A DNA stretch of 64,000 bases. Source: Nocardioides luteus (GTDB lineage Bacteria > Actinomycetota > Actinomycetes > Propionibacteriales > Nocardioidaceae). The notes beneath the pieces are model-generated. The model was not told the origin of the DNA, ran no database searches, and was given only the letters and a program-made list of their open reading frames with translations. Positions 42,637-50,315 of the stretch are shown here, in pieces. Made by a program: the position numbers and the translations under genes. Each line of letters begins with the position of its first letter. Position 1 is the first letter of the stretch. The stretch is taken from NCBI RefSeq assembly GCF_014648595.1, contig NZ_BMRK01000010.1:112618-176617 (forward strand). Direction: 5' to 3'.

Positions 42637-44614
42637 GACGCTCCTTGACCCGTCTGATCGCCTCCGCGACCACCTCCTGGTGGTCGCTGGACAGCCCGGT
42701 CAGCCCCTCGAGATGGCTCACGCAAGAGATATCACCCATCTGCCCCAGCCGGTATGCGGTAATCGGAATTGCCGGGGCCAGGACCGGGTTGTGGAGCCGC
42801 GCGAGCAGCGCCTGGGTGATGTCCGCGCCCCAGCCGAGCACGTCGCGCTCGCGAGCGATGGCCTGCGGATCCTCCTCGCGACGCATGATGTCGAGGTACT
42901 TGTCGACGGGGGTCCGGCCCTTGATCAGGAGCTGGAAGATGGCCGCCTTGCGGAGGAAGACCGAGCGGAAGGCCTCCAGGACGAACTCCAGCTCGTCCCA
43001 GTAGCGCTCCGGCGCCCGGTCGAGCAGCTCGGCGTAGTCGCTGCGCTCCTCGGTCAGGTAGAGGCAGATGAGACGGTCCATCCAGGAGAGGCTCTCGCGC
43101 ACGCTCAGCGCCGCGACGGTGTCCAGGTCGCCTGGCTTGAAGCCCGACTTCAAGAAGCTGGTCACCAGCGGGCCCATGTGCATGTCGGCGAACCTGGCAC
43201 CGTCCAGCGCCATGCCGCGCCCGTCGCGGAGCCGGTCCCGGATGCCGTACGCCACGAAGTACTGGTAGAAGGTCTCGTGGGTGAACTCGGCGGACTCGAC
43301 CGAGTCGCCACCGCGGCGGCTGACCCCGAAGATCTCGGCGTGGTCGAGCAGGTCGGCGATCCACTCGTAGGTCAGGAAGTCGCGCTTGCGGGTGATGTCC
43401 AGGTCGCGCTGGAGGTTGGCGAAGAGCCACTCCGAGACCCGCGAGACCGGGATCAGGTCCTTGGTCTGCGGCACCGGCTCGTCCATGCCGACGAACAGGT
43501 CCCAGGCGATGTCGCGGTAGGTCTCGAAACGCACCTTGCTGGGGATGCGGGAGCCCTTGCGGTCCCACGGCTGGCCGCACACGTGCCGCAGGTAGACCGT
43601 GTAGGCGTCCCACTGCGTACGCGGCGCCGGCTCGCCCTCCTGGATCGTGGAGTAGAGCTGGCGCAGCACCATCGGCGTGGCCAGCATCAGCCCTCCGACA
43701 CGTTCCATCTCGGTCGCCAGGTTGCGCATCCGGTCGTCGTCGCGCTCGTCCCCGAGCGCCTTCAGCTCCTCGGAGGAGATCGGGTCGACGCGTACGACGA
43801 CCGGCGAGACGACCCCGAGATCCTCCATCCGCGTCGGGCTGCGCAGCTGCTCGGCGAGCTCGTCGCGCACCGTTTGCAGGTTGCGCTTGCTGATGACGAT
43901 GAACCGGCCGCCACGGCCCAGACCGGAGCGCAGCTCGCTGAGGTCGGGACGGGTCACCCCGTGCTCCTCCGCGGTGGAGGAGACCAGGTCGAAGTCGTCG
44001 ATCACCGTCGGGGACGCGTTCTCGGAGAGCACGAGCTCGTCGAAGTCGACCTGGCCGTCACGCAGGCTCAGGTAGGTGACCTGGTCGTGGGCATCGGCCC
44101 AGTCCTTGACCTCGACGGTCTTGCCGGCGCCCGAGGACCCGGTGATGAAGAAGAGGTTGGAGTCGGAGTGCTCGAGCCAGCGGTCGAGCGCCTCGCTCAA
44201 CCGGATCTTGGTGTCGCCGGTGTCCATGCCGCGGAGCACGGTCACCCGCGCTCTCGGGAAGCTGAACCGGGACCCGTTCGACGCCGCCCCGACCTCGGGA
44301 GGGGCAGGGGGCTCGGCCGGCGGCTCACCCTCCTCGCGGCTGGCGTAGGCCTTCCACCACTTCCGCTGCCAGATGTCGATGTTCTTGCGGGTCCACGCGC
44401 CACGCTCGGGGACGTCCAGGGTGCGGGGCGCGCAGCCGCGCACGACCCGGATGAGGTCCTCCAGCGCCATCAGGTTGGAGCCGTGGGTGAGGCGGTAGAA
44501 GGTGCTGCGCGACATGCTGACACCGACGCCTCCGTCGGCGCGACCGGTGACCTTCTTGACCCACGCACGCAGCTCGGAGTTGAACTGCTCTGGAGAGAGC
44601 GCTTCGTCGGGCAT
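42629..44614 (-). CDS. STAND/NACHT-like NTPase with N-terminal HTH-like domain
   Basis: This is a 661-residue cytoplasmic protein. Residues about 5-90 form an HTH-like helical domain (FNSELRAWVKKVTG..., SMSRSTFYRLTHGSNLMALEDL, W-x11-W-x-x-W end) that is also present at the start of the phosphoribosyltransferase at 45659. A Pro-rich linker leads to a P-loop NTPase: Walker A GSSGAGKT (159-166), Walker B TVIDDFD, sensor-like FIVISKRNLQ, and a C-terminal winged/helical region with FTHETFYQYFVAYGIRD, typical of NACHT proteins. About 250 helical residues follow. Such STAND proteins are common prokaryotic defence sensors. The target is unknown. The ATG at 44614 is preceded by phased operator-like repeats. 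SDR overlaps its 3' end. Confidence 0.82.
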   Translation of the reverse strand: MPDEALSPEQFNSELRAWVKKVTGRADGGVGVSMSRSTFYRLTHGSNLMALEDLIRVVRGCAPRTLDVPERGAWTRKNIDIWQRKWWKAYASREEGEPPAEPPAPPEVGAASNGSRFSFPRARVTVLRGMDTGDTKIRLSEALDRWLEHSDSNLFFITGSSGAGKTVEVKDWADAHDQVTYLSLRDGQVDFDELVLSENASPTVIDDFDLVSSTAEEHGVTRPDLSELRSGLGRGGRFIVISKRNLQTVRDELAEQLRSPTRMEDLGVVSPVVVRVDPISSEELKALGDERDDDRMRNLATEMERVGGLMLATPMVLRQLYSTIQEGEPAPRTQWDAYTVYLRHVCGQPWDRKGSRIPSKVRFETYRDIAWDLFVGMDEPVPQTKDLIPVSRVSEWLFANLQRDLDITRKRDFLTYEWIADLLDHAEIFGVSRRGGDSVESAEFTHETFYQYFVAYGIRDRLRDGRGMALDGARFADMHMGPLVTSFLKSGFKPGDLDTVAALSVRESLSWMDRLICLYLTEERSDYAELLDRAPERYWDELEFVLEAFRSVFLRKAAIFQLLIKGRTPVDKYLDIMRREEDPQAIARERDVLGWGADITQALLARLHNPVLAPAIPITAYRLGQMGDISCVSHLEGLTGLSSDHQEVVAEAIRRVKERHG

Positions 44615-44642
44615 TGTCCCTCGCCGAGTCGATCTGGCCGCG

Positions 44643-44704
44643 GGCTGCGAGTATCTCGCAGCCGTCCCAGCTCTGTCCCAGAAACGTCCCAGAAACGTCG
44701 GGAC
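44643..44704 (-). promoter_or_regulatory. Phased GGGAC operator array plus hairpin upstream of the NTPase gene
   Basis: GTCCC begins at 44664, 44675 and 44686, and a fourth unit, GTCGGGAC, begins at 44697. All are exactly 11 bp apart. On the gene strand this reads CTGGGAC three times, separated by 4 bases. A perfect 9-bp inverted repeat with a 3-base loop (44643-44651 with 44655-44663) abuts the array on the gene side. A comparable triple array lies upstream of the phosphoribosyltransferase gene. Confidence 0.65.
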
Positions 44705-44774
44705 TGTCTTTACTCCGTCCCCACTCCCACCCGCCCTCTGGCGAGTCCGCTGCGACCTCCGCCACCTTGGAGAC

Positions 44775-44788
44775 GTCCCACTGGGGAC
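44775..44788. promoter_or_regulatory. GTCCC-N4-GGGAC palindrome upstream of the small membrane genes
   Basis: GTCCC-ACTG-GGGAC is a perfect inverted pair of the same half-site that forms the phased arrays. It lies 48 bp before the ATG of the 51-residue protein and may put that operon under the same control. Confidence 0.4.
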
Positions 44789-44836
44789 AGCGCCGGCCGG
44801 CCCTCCCGGGCCCCATCGCTGAAGGAGATGACGAGA

Positions 44837-44992
44837 ATGAGGAACCACAAGTTCAGCATCGCCACCTTCGCCGTCACGCTGCTCGTCGTGTTCGGCTTCA
44901 ACCAGCTGCTCAGCGCCGAGCCGCCCACGTGCCAGGCATCCGCCGGCACCTCGTACGTGTCCGTCCTCGCCACGGAAGGAGCGCTGTCATGA
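44837..44992 (+). CDS. Small 51-residue membrane or secreted peptide
   Basis: MRNHKFSIATFAVTLLVVFG begins the protein: a basic N-terminus and one hydrophobic helix (about residues 8-26). The exterior tail has a single Cys (PPTCQAS). GAAGGAG lies 9 bases before this ATG; an ATG at 44828 would be too close to it. Its stop overlaps the next ATG by 4 bases. I know no family. The position between the NTPase and the phosphoribosyltransferase makes it a possible membrane component of the cassette. Confidence 0.65.
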   Translation: MRNHKFSIATFAVTLLVVFGFNQLLSAEPPTCQASAGTSYVSVLATEGALS

Positions 44993-45402
44993 TCGGCGAC
45001 TTCCTCCGACCCGGAGACACCGTCCGGGCCCGTGGCGGCACCCGCTCCGGCAAACGCGGCGTCGTGGTCGCCACCGCCGGGGGCCGTGCCAAGGTCCGCT
45101 TCAACGGCAGCGGCGGCACCCGCTGGATCCGCAACGGACACCTCAGCTCCACCGGACGCGACTCGACCGCCTGGATCCTTCCGGTCAAGGCCGCACTCAT
45201 CCTGTTCCTGGTCGTGCCGGGGATCCGGTTCGTCGCGGTCCACCTGTGGACCCACGGCGGCCTGGACGGGCTCCCGGCAGCCCTCGGCACCCAGATGGGT
45301 GAGGCCGCCGTCGCCTGGGGCCAGCTGATCACGAACGATCCGATCGGAGCACTGCTCCATCTCGGCTTCCTCGGCGTGGTCTCCAGGCTGATGCACTGGT
45401 GA
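44989..45402 (+). CDS. KOW-like domain membrane protein, unknown function
   Basis: This is a 137-residue protein translationally coupled to the small peptide upstream. Residues about 7-50 (RPGDTVRARGGTRSGKRGVVVATAGGRAKVRFNGSGG) resemble a KOW/SH3-like barrel, the type that binds RNA or ribosomal proteins. A strong membrane helix follows at about 63-84 (ILPVKAALILFLVVPGIRFV), and perhaps a second near the C-terminus. The combination of a nucleic-acid-type barrel and a membrane anchor is unusual. Function unknown. A 12-bp-stem hairpin downstream probably ends the transcript. Confidence 0.65.
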   Translation: MIGDFLRPGDTVRARGGTRSGKRGVVVATAGGRAKVRFNGSGGTRWIRNGHLSSTGRDSTAWILPVKAALILFLVVPGIRFVAVHLWTHGGLDGLPAALGTQMGEAAVAWGQLITNDPIGALLHLGFLGVVSRLMHW

Positions 45403-45484
45403 GACCACGACACGGTCTTCGAGACGTACGCAGGGGGCGTCTCGAAGCGGGCGGAGCCGAAGGCCGCCGGCACCGCTTCGTCTG

Positions 45485-45515
45485 GAGCCCGGTCCGACTG
45501 TGACGGACCGGGCTC
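45485..45515 (+). terminator. Terminator hairpin after the small membrane genes
   Basis: GAGCCCGGTCCG (45485-45496) and CGGACCGGGCTC (45504-45515) form a perfect 12-bp stem with a 7-base loop, followed by TCTGCGTC. It separates the membrane-protein operon from the phosphoribosyltransferase promoter. Confidence 0.65.
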
Positions 45516-45595
45516 TCTGCGTCGCCGGGGCCGACGACTTCTCCCGAAACGGGCGCTCGGGCGGGAGCGCGACGATACATTTGCAGGGTTCCTGG

Positions 45596-45622
45596 TGGAC
45601 TCGATCGGGACTCATCCGGGAC
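45596..45622 (+). promoter_or_regulatory. Phased GGGAC operator array upstream of the phosphoribosyltransferase gene
   Basis: TGGAC at 45596 and GGGAC at 45607 and 45618 are exactly 11 bp apart, in the sense orientation of the gene. A further GGGAC at 45651 is three periods on, inside the ribosome-binding region. The array mirrors the one upstream of the NTPase gene. Confidence 0.6.
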
Positions 45623-45658
45623 TCCAGTGTGAACAGGCCACGCTTGAGGAGGGACGAG

Positions 45659-46657
45659 ATGGCCCTCGAACCCGACGACAGCCCCGCCGCCCTCAACCGC
45701 GACCTCCGCGCCTGGGTGAAGAACTGGACCGGCAAGGGCATCGGGCAGGTCGCCCTCGGCGCCAACATCAGCAACAGCCGGGCCTACGCAGCCACCGCCA
45801 ACACGAACCTCGTCCCCCGCGACCTGCTCCTGGGCATCGTGCGCGCCGCGGTGCCGCCCACCTACGACCTCGAGGAGCGCACCCGCTGGATACTTCGGTG
45901 GTCCCGTGAGTGGGAGCGGCGCTGGGAGATCGCCGAGGCCACGACCCGAGGCACCAGCCTGAAGCCGCCACCACCACCCGAGCCCGCGCTGGAGCGCTCG
46001 TCGCAGCCCCCGCAGCAGCCCAACGCGGTGGTGCGGCTCGATCCCGAGATCGCCCTTCCCGCTCTGGAGCGGATCACCGACAAGGCCATCCGGAGGATCA
46101 CCTCCAAGCACGTCTACGTCGCCAAGCAGCCGCTCCCGGTCGGTTATCACAACCGTGACCCGATCACCGTCTACATCGACCTGCACTCCGCATCCTGCTC
46201 CCCGCGACACCGGGAGGACCTCGCCCAGTTCCTCGCCGCCCGCGTACGCCGCGCCGTCGGTGGCCTCGACCCCGACCGCACGGTCATCGCAACAGCCCGC
46301 GAGGGCAACATCCTGGTGGGCAGCCGGGTCGCCGAGCTGTGCGGCGTCCCGTTTCTGATGGTGCGCACCACCGCTCGCCCGCCCCGCTTCGGCTACCCCA
46401 TCGAGCGCAACGCCGGCGACGAGGTCGAGGCCGTCATCGTCGACGACATCGTGATGAGCACCCTGGTCCCGAGGGTCGCCGACCTGCTACGCGTCCACGA
46501 GGGCATCACGGTCACTCGATGCTTCAGCATCTTCGACCGTGCCGATCTCGGGACCGTGGACCGATGGGAGGGAAACGAGATCACCCTCGACTCCGCGTTC
46601 CCGATCGACGATGATCTGGTGACAACACTCGCGAACCTCGCCGACCACCACACCTGA
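45659..46657 (+). CDS. HTH-like domain fused to an orotate-phosphoribosyltransferase-like domain
   Basis: This is a 332-residue protein. Residues about 7-90 (LNRDLRAWVKNWTGKG..., ISNSRAYAATANTNLVPRDLLLGIVRAA, ending in W-x3-W-x3-W-x4-W) are homologous to the N-terminus of the NTPase at 42629-44614. A Pro-rich linker (about 102-120) leads to a type I phosphoribosyltransferase domain. ATAREGNILVGSRVAELCGVPF and VRTTARPPRFGYPIE resemble OPRTase strands. The PRPP-binding motif is VEAVIVDDIVMST (256-268). It could make or sense pyrimidine nucleotides; PyrR-like regulation is the alternative. The ATG at 45659 follows GGAGG. Viperin follows 144 bp later on the same strand. Confidence 0.8.
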   Translation: MALEPDDSPAALNRDLRAWVKNWTGKGIGQVALGANISNSRAYAATANTNLVPRDLLLGIVRAAVPPTYDLEERTRWILRWSREWERRWEIAEATTRGTSLKPPPPPEPALERSSQPPQQPNAVVRLDPEIALPALERITDKAIRRITSKHVYVAKQPLPVGYHNRDPITVYIDLHSASCSPRHREDLAQFLAARVRRAVGGLDPDRTVIATAREGNILVGSRVAELCGVPFLMVRTTARPPRFGYPIERNAGDEVEAVIVDDIVMSTLVPRVADLLRVHEGITVTRCFSIFDRADLGTVDRWEGNEITLDSAFPIDDDLVTTLANLADHHT

Positions 46658-46707
46658 GCGGCCTCGAAAATTCTTCCGAGCAACACGTCAGAACGGCGGC
46701 GGATCGA

Positions 46708-46721
46708 ATCCCTACCGGGAT
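46708..46721 (+). promoter_or_regulatory. Inverted repeat in the gap before the viperin gene
   Basis: ATCCC-TACC-GGGAT lies about 80 bp upstream of the viperin start. GATACC at its end could be part of a -10 element. The GGGAC-type box is absent here, so viperin may rely on read-through from the phosphoribosyltransferase gene or on this separate site. Confidence 0.3.
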
Positions 46722-46801
46722 ACCTTTCGTCGTGGTATGGAGCCCAGCGCCCCAGGCCATCCTGCTGGCTTGCTTCCTGACCTCTTCTAGAAGGCCTTCC
46801 G

Positions 46802-47779
46802 GTGACCGACGTCGAGATGGTGGTCAACCTCCATGTGACCGAGCGGTGCAACTATCGATGCACCTACTGCTTCGGTCAGTGGGGTGTGCTCGAAAAGCCG
46901 AACGCAGAGAAGAGCGCCTGGGCCGACACCGATACGGCGCACCGCATCATGCAGGAGCTCGCCGAGAAGTTCCGTAGCGACCGCGGGGCCAACAGCTCCG
47001 TGCGATTCAACTTCGTGGGTGGTGAACCCGCACTGTTGAAGAACATCGCCGACCTCGTCGAGTTCGCCAGGACGACCTTGCGGGCTCGCACTTCCTATGT
47101 CACCAACGGGCTCATGCTGAGGAGGTTCGACGCCGAGTGGACCGCCGCCAACATCGACATCCTCGGGATCAGCATCGACTCCTCCCTCCGAGAGACCAAT
47201 CGCGAGATCGGTCGGGTGATCCGCAGCGGCAGGGTCTTCGATCTCGCCGACGCCGGCCGACGGGTCCAGGCCGTCCGCAAGGCGGCCGACCGGCTGGGGG
47301 TCCGGCATCCGGAGATCAAGGTGAACACCGTCGTCAGCGACCTGAACCACCGAGAGAACTTCGACGCCGTCTTGGCCACGATCAGGCCGGACAGATGGAA
47401 GATCTTGAAGATGCTGCCGGTCTACTCCGCGAAGACGGCGATCAGCGACGAGGAGTTCCGCAGCTTCGCCAAACGACACCGGAAGTTCGTGCGCAAGCGG
47501 CCTGGCTTCAAGGGCGTGCTGATCACGACCGAGGACAACGACGAGATGACCGGGTCGTACGCGATGGTCGACCCGCTCGCCCGGTTCTTCTGGTACGACG
47601 AGCTGCCGGAAAGCGGTTACCGCTACTCCGCCCCGATGACCGAGGTCTCCGCCGAGGATGCCTGGGCGGTCGCCGGTGTCCACTGGGACGAGCAGAAGTT
47701 CGGTGCGCGCTACACCGAGCTGATGGGCGGCCTCGAGCACGTGGAGCCCGAGGCCGGTCAGCTGATCGCGATCAGCTGA
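46802..47779 (+). CDS. Prokaryotic viperin-like radical SAM protein
   Basis: This is a 325-residue radical-SAM enzyme. The [4Fe-4S] motif is C-x3-C-x2-C in [15 protein letters not shown] (Cys16, Cys20, Cys23), followed by the SAM-binding FVGGEPALL. The C-terminal region reads [30 protein letters not shown] and [10 protein letters not shown]. That is the arrangement of the viperin C-terminus, which holds the nucleotide. Viperins convert CTP, and in prokaryotes also GTP or UTP, to 3'-deoxy-3',4'-didehydro nucleotides that stop viral RNA synthesis. The length is typical. The GTG at 46802 has AGAAGG upstream; an ATG at 46817 is less likely. The 3' end overlaps the ispG stop by 8 bp on the opposite strand. 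Confidence 0.87.
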   Translation: MTDVEMVVNLHVTERCNYRCTYCFGQWGVLEKPNAEKSAWADTDTAHRIMQELAEKFRSDRGANSSVRFNFVGGEPALLKNIADLVEFARTTLRARTSYVTNGLMLRRFDAEWTAANIDILGISIDSSLRETNREIGRVIRSGRVFDLADAGRRVQAVRKAADRLGVRHPEIKVNTVVSDLNHRENFDAVLATIRPDRWKILKMLPVYSAKTAISDEEFRSFAKRHRKFVRKRPGFKGVLITTEDNDEMTGSYAMVDPLARFFWYDELPESGYRYSAPMTEVSAEDAWAVAGVHWDEQKFGARYTELMGGLEHVEPEAGQLIAIS

Positions 47780-48935
47780 CGGAGACCGACGCCCCGCCGC
47801 CCTCGACAGGCTCCATGCCCTCGGCGATCTTCATCGCCTCTTCGATGAGGGTCTCGACGATGGCCGCCTCGGGGACGGTCTTGATGACCTCACCCTTGAC
47901 GAAGATCTGGCCCTTGCCGTTGCCGGAGGCGACACCGAGGTCGGCCTCGCGGGCCTCGCCGGGGCCGTTGACGACACAGCCCATGACCGCGACGCGCAGC
48001 GGGACCTCGAGGCCGTCGAGGCCGGCGGTGACCTCGTCGGCGAGCTTGTAGACGTCGACCTGCGCCCGGCCGCAGCTGGGGCAGGAGACGATCTCGAGGC
48101 GGCGCGGCCGGAGGTTGAGCGACTCCAGGATCTGCAGGCCGACCTTGACCTCCTCGACCGGCGGGGCGGAGAGCGAGACCCGGATGGTGTCGCCGATGCC
48201 CTTGGACAGCAGCGACCCGAAGGCCACCGAGGACTTGATCGTGCCCTGGAAGGCGGGGCCGGCCTCGGTGACGCCGAGGTGGAGCGGCCAGTCGCCGGAC
48301 TCGGCGAGCAGCTCGTAGGCGCGCACCATCACGACCGGGTCGTTGTGCTTGACCGAGATCTTGAAGTCGTGGAAGCCGTGCTCCTCGAAGAGGCTCGCCT
48401 CCCACATCGCCGACTCGACCAGCGCCTCGGGGGTGGCCTTGCCGTACTTCTCCAGCAGCCGCTTGTCGAGCGAGCCGGCGTTGACGCCGATCCGGATGCT
48501 CGTGCCGTGGTCCTTGGCCGCGGCGGCGATCTCCTTGACCTGGTCGTCGAACTTGCGGATGTTGCCGGGGTTGACCCGGACGGCCGCGCAGCCCGCCTCG
48601 ATGGCGGCGAAGACGTACTTCGGCTGGAAGTGGATGTCGGCGATCACCGGGATCTGCGACTTCTGCGCGATCGCCGGCAGGGCATCGGCGTCGTCCTGGC
48701 TCGGGCAGGCGACCCGGACGATGTCACAGCCCGACGCGGTCAGCTCGGCGATCTGCTGGAGGGTCGCGTTGACGTCGGAGGTCAGCGTCGTGGTCATCGA
48801 CTGCACCGAGATGGGCGACTCGCTGCCGACGCCGACGGAGCCCACCTTGATCTGGCGGGTCTTGCGGCGAGGGGCGAGCACCGGAGCGGGTGCTTCCGGC
48901 ATGCCGAGGCTGATCGGTGTGGGGATCGACGTCAT
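47772..48935 (-). CDS. ispG: 4-hydroxy-3-methylbut-2-en-1-yl diphosphate synthase
   Basis: This is a 387-residue iron-sulfur enzyme of the MEP isoprenoid pathway. [22 protein letters not shown] is the family start. The TIM-barrel includes [13 protein letters not shown] and [22 protein letters not shown]. The cluster Cys are in [13 protein letters not shown] and [16 protein letters not shown]. It forms the expected run with rip and dxr, two of whose products also belong to envelope and isoprenoid functions. Its 3' end overlaps the viperin gene, which marks one edge of the inserted cassette. Confidence 0.97.
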   Translation of the reverse strand: MTSIPTPISLGMPEAPAPVLAPRRKTRQIKVGSVGVGSESPISVQSMTTTLTSDVNATLQQIAELTASGCDIVRVACPSQDDADALPAIAQKSQIPVIADIHFQPKYVFAAIEAGCAAVRVNPGNIRKFDDQVKEIAAAAKDHGTSIRIGVNAGSLDKRLLEKYGKATPEALVESAMWEASLFEEHGFHDFKISVKHNDPVVMVRAYELLAESGDWPLHLGVTEAGPAFQGTIKSSVAFGSLLSKGIGDTIRVSLSAPPVEEVKVGLQILESLNLRPRRLEIVSCPSCGRAQVDVYKLADEVTAGLDGLEVPLRVAVMGCVVNGPGEAREADLGVASGNGKGQIFVKGEVIKTVPEAAIVETLIEEAMKIAEGMEPVEGGGASVSVS

Positions 48936-48956
48936 GTCTTCGATTCTACGTGCGGG

Positions 48957-50315
48957 TCAGGCCTGGAGATGAAGCGGGACGACGAGGTCGGCGACGATGA
49001 GCACGACACCCATCACCAGCAGCGCCGAGGCCACGACGTACGCGATGGGCAGCAGCTTCGCCGGGTCGGCGTGACCCGGGTCGGGCCGCCGGAAGACCTT
49101 GGCGAAGGCCCGGCGGATGCCTTCCCACAGCGCGGTCGCGATGTGACCACCGTCGAGCGGCAGCAGCGGGACGAAGTTGAAGATGCCGATGAAGAGGTTG
49201 AAGCCGCCCACCAGGAACGCGAAGCTGGCGACCTTCTCACCGACGTCGAGGCCCTCGTGGGACGCGATCTCGCCGGCGATGCGACCGCCACCGACGATGC
49301 TGACCGGGCTGTCGGCCGAGCGCTCCTCGACACCGACGATGGCGAGCGCGACGTGCCAGACCTTGACCGGGAGCCGCAGCAGGGAGTGGACGGCGTTGCG
49401 GGCCATCGAGCCCATCTCCTGCAGCGCGTAGACCGGGCCCTCCTTGGTGGTCACCACGTGGGACTCGGGCGACATGCCGAAGAAGCCGACCTTCGCGGTC
49501 TCCGGGTCGGCGCTGGTGTCGTCGACGTCCTTGACCCGCTCCTGGACGACGGTCCGGGTGTGCAGCGTCATCCGCTCACCGTCGCGCTCGATGACGATGG
49601 TGGCCGCGCCGTCCATGTTGTCGCGGATGAGCTCCTGGGCCACCGGCCACGAGGTCAGCTCGGTGCCGTTGAAGGAGATCAGCTCGTCGCCGGGCTTCAG
49701 GCCGGCGTCGGCGGCGGGCGTCGGCCGGTCGGTGGGGCGGCAGTCGCGGCCCTGGTCCTCCCAGCTCAGCAGGCACTCCTGCAGGCTGGAGACGACCGGA
49801 TGGCCCTTGTCGACGACGTTCTCGCGCACCCCGTAGATGCCGAAGACGCCCCAGAGCACGAAGAACGCGATGGCGATGTTCACCGTCGGGCCGCCAGCCA
49901 TCACGATGACCTTCTTCCACCAGGCCATCTTGTAGAAGAGCCTGGGCTCGTCCTCGGGCCGGATCAGCTCCCACTCGGCCGAGCGGGCGTCGCTGATCAG
50001 CTGGGTGAACAGCCCGGTGTTGGACTTGCGCACCCGCAGCGCGCCGTCCTCGGTGCGCTCGCCCAGCTCCTCGGCGCCGGGCGGCAGCATGCCGACGATC
50101 TTGACGAAGCCGCCGAGCGGGATCGCCTTGAGTCCGTACTCCGTCTCGCCGACCTGCTTGGACCACACCGTCGGCCCGAAGCCGATGAAGTACTGCGTCA
50201 CCTTCCCGCCGAACGCCTTCGCCGGGATCATGTGGCCGAGCTCGTGGAGCCCGATGGAGGCCAGGATCGCGAGGACGAAGCCGATCACGGCCAACGTGTA
50301 AAGCAGGTAGCTCAC
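48957..50315 (-). CDS. Rip/RseP-type intramembrane zinc metalloprotease
   Basis: This is a 452-residue site-2 protease that releases membrane-bound anti-sigma factors. The first helix contains HELGH (His24, Glu25, His28). FGGKVTQYFIGFGPTVWS and KAIPLGGFVKIVGM follow. A second helix, then a PDZ domain (AGLKPGDELISFNGTEL), lies in the middle. The third helix region has NFVPLLPLDGGHI, where the Asp completes the zinc site. The last helix is at the C-terminus. The GTG start at 50315 overlaps the dxr stop by 4 bases, as in mycobacterial dxr-rip1-ispG. Confidence 0.95.
   Translation of the reverse strand: MSYLLYTLAVIGFVLAILASIGLHELGHMIPAKAFGGKVTQYFIGFGPTVWSKQVGETEYGLKAIPLGGFVKIVGMLPPGAEELGERTEDGALRVRKSNTGLFTQLISDARSAEWELIRPEDEPRLFYKMAWWKKVIVMAGGPTVNIAIAFFVLWGVFGIYGVRENVVDKGHPVVSSLQECLLSWEDQGRDCRPTDRPTPAADAGLKPGDELISFNGTELTSWPVAQELIRDNMDGAATIVIERDGERMTLHTRTVVQERVKDVDDTSADPETAKVGFFGMSPESHVVTTKEGPVYALQEMGSMARNAVHSLLRLPVKVWHVALAIVGVEERSADSPVSIVGGGRIAGEIASHEGLDVGEKVASFAFLVGGFNLFIGIFNFVPLLPLDGGHIATALWEGIRRAFAKVFRRPDPGHADPAKLLPIAYVVASALLVMGVVLIVADLVVPLHLQA

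Larger units (their letters stand above)
45403..45658 (+). other. 256-bp gap before the phosphoribosyltransferase gene
   Basis: The gap holds a CGAGACG/CGTCTCG hairpin (45420-45426 with 45438-45444), the strong hairpin at 45485-45515, a possible promoter element GATACAT near 45574 and the phased boxes at 45596-45622. No gene is supported here. Confidence 0.45.

Noticed and set aside
44664-44704. Simple microsatellite explanation for the GGGAC boxes
   Set aside because: Only the GTCCCAG core repeats; spacer bases vary, and the same spacing recurs upstream of a second gene with different spacers.
46732-46977. An 81-codon GTG frame overlapping the viperin start
   Set aside because: It is in another frame from viperin, and its second half is Arg-rich shadow sequence without a ribosome-binding site.
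41781-47779. Prophage or integrative element carrying the viperin cassette
   Set aside because: No integrase, transposase, phage structural gene or flanking direct repeat was found. The cassette seems to be inserted by another route.
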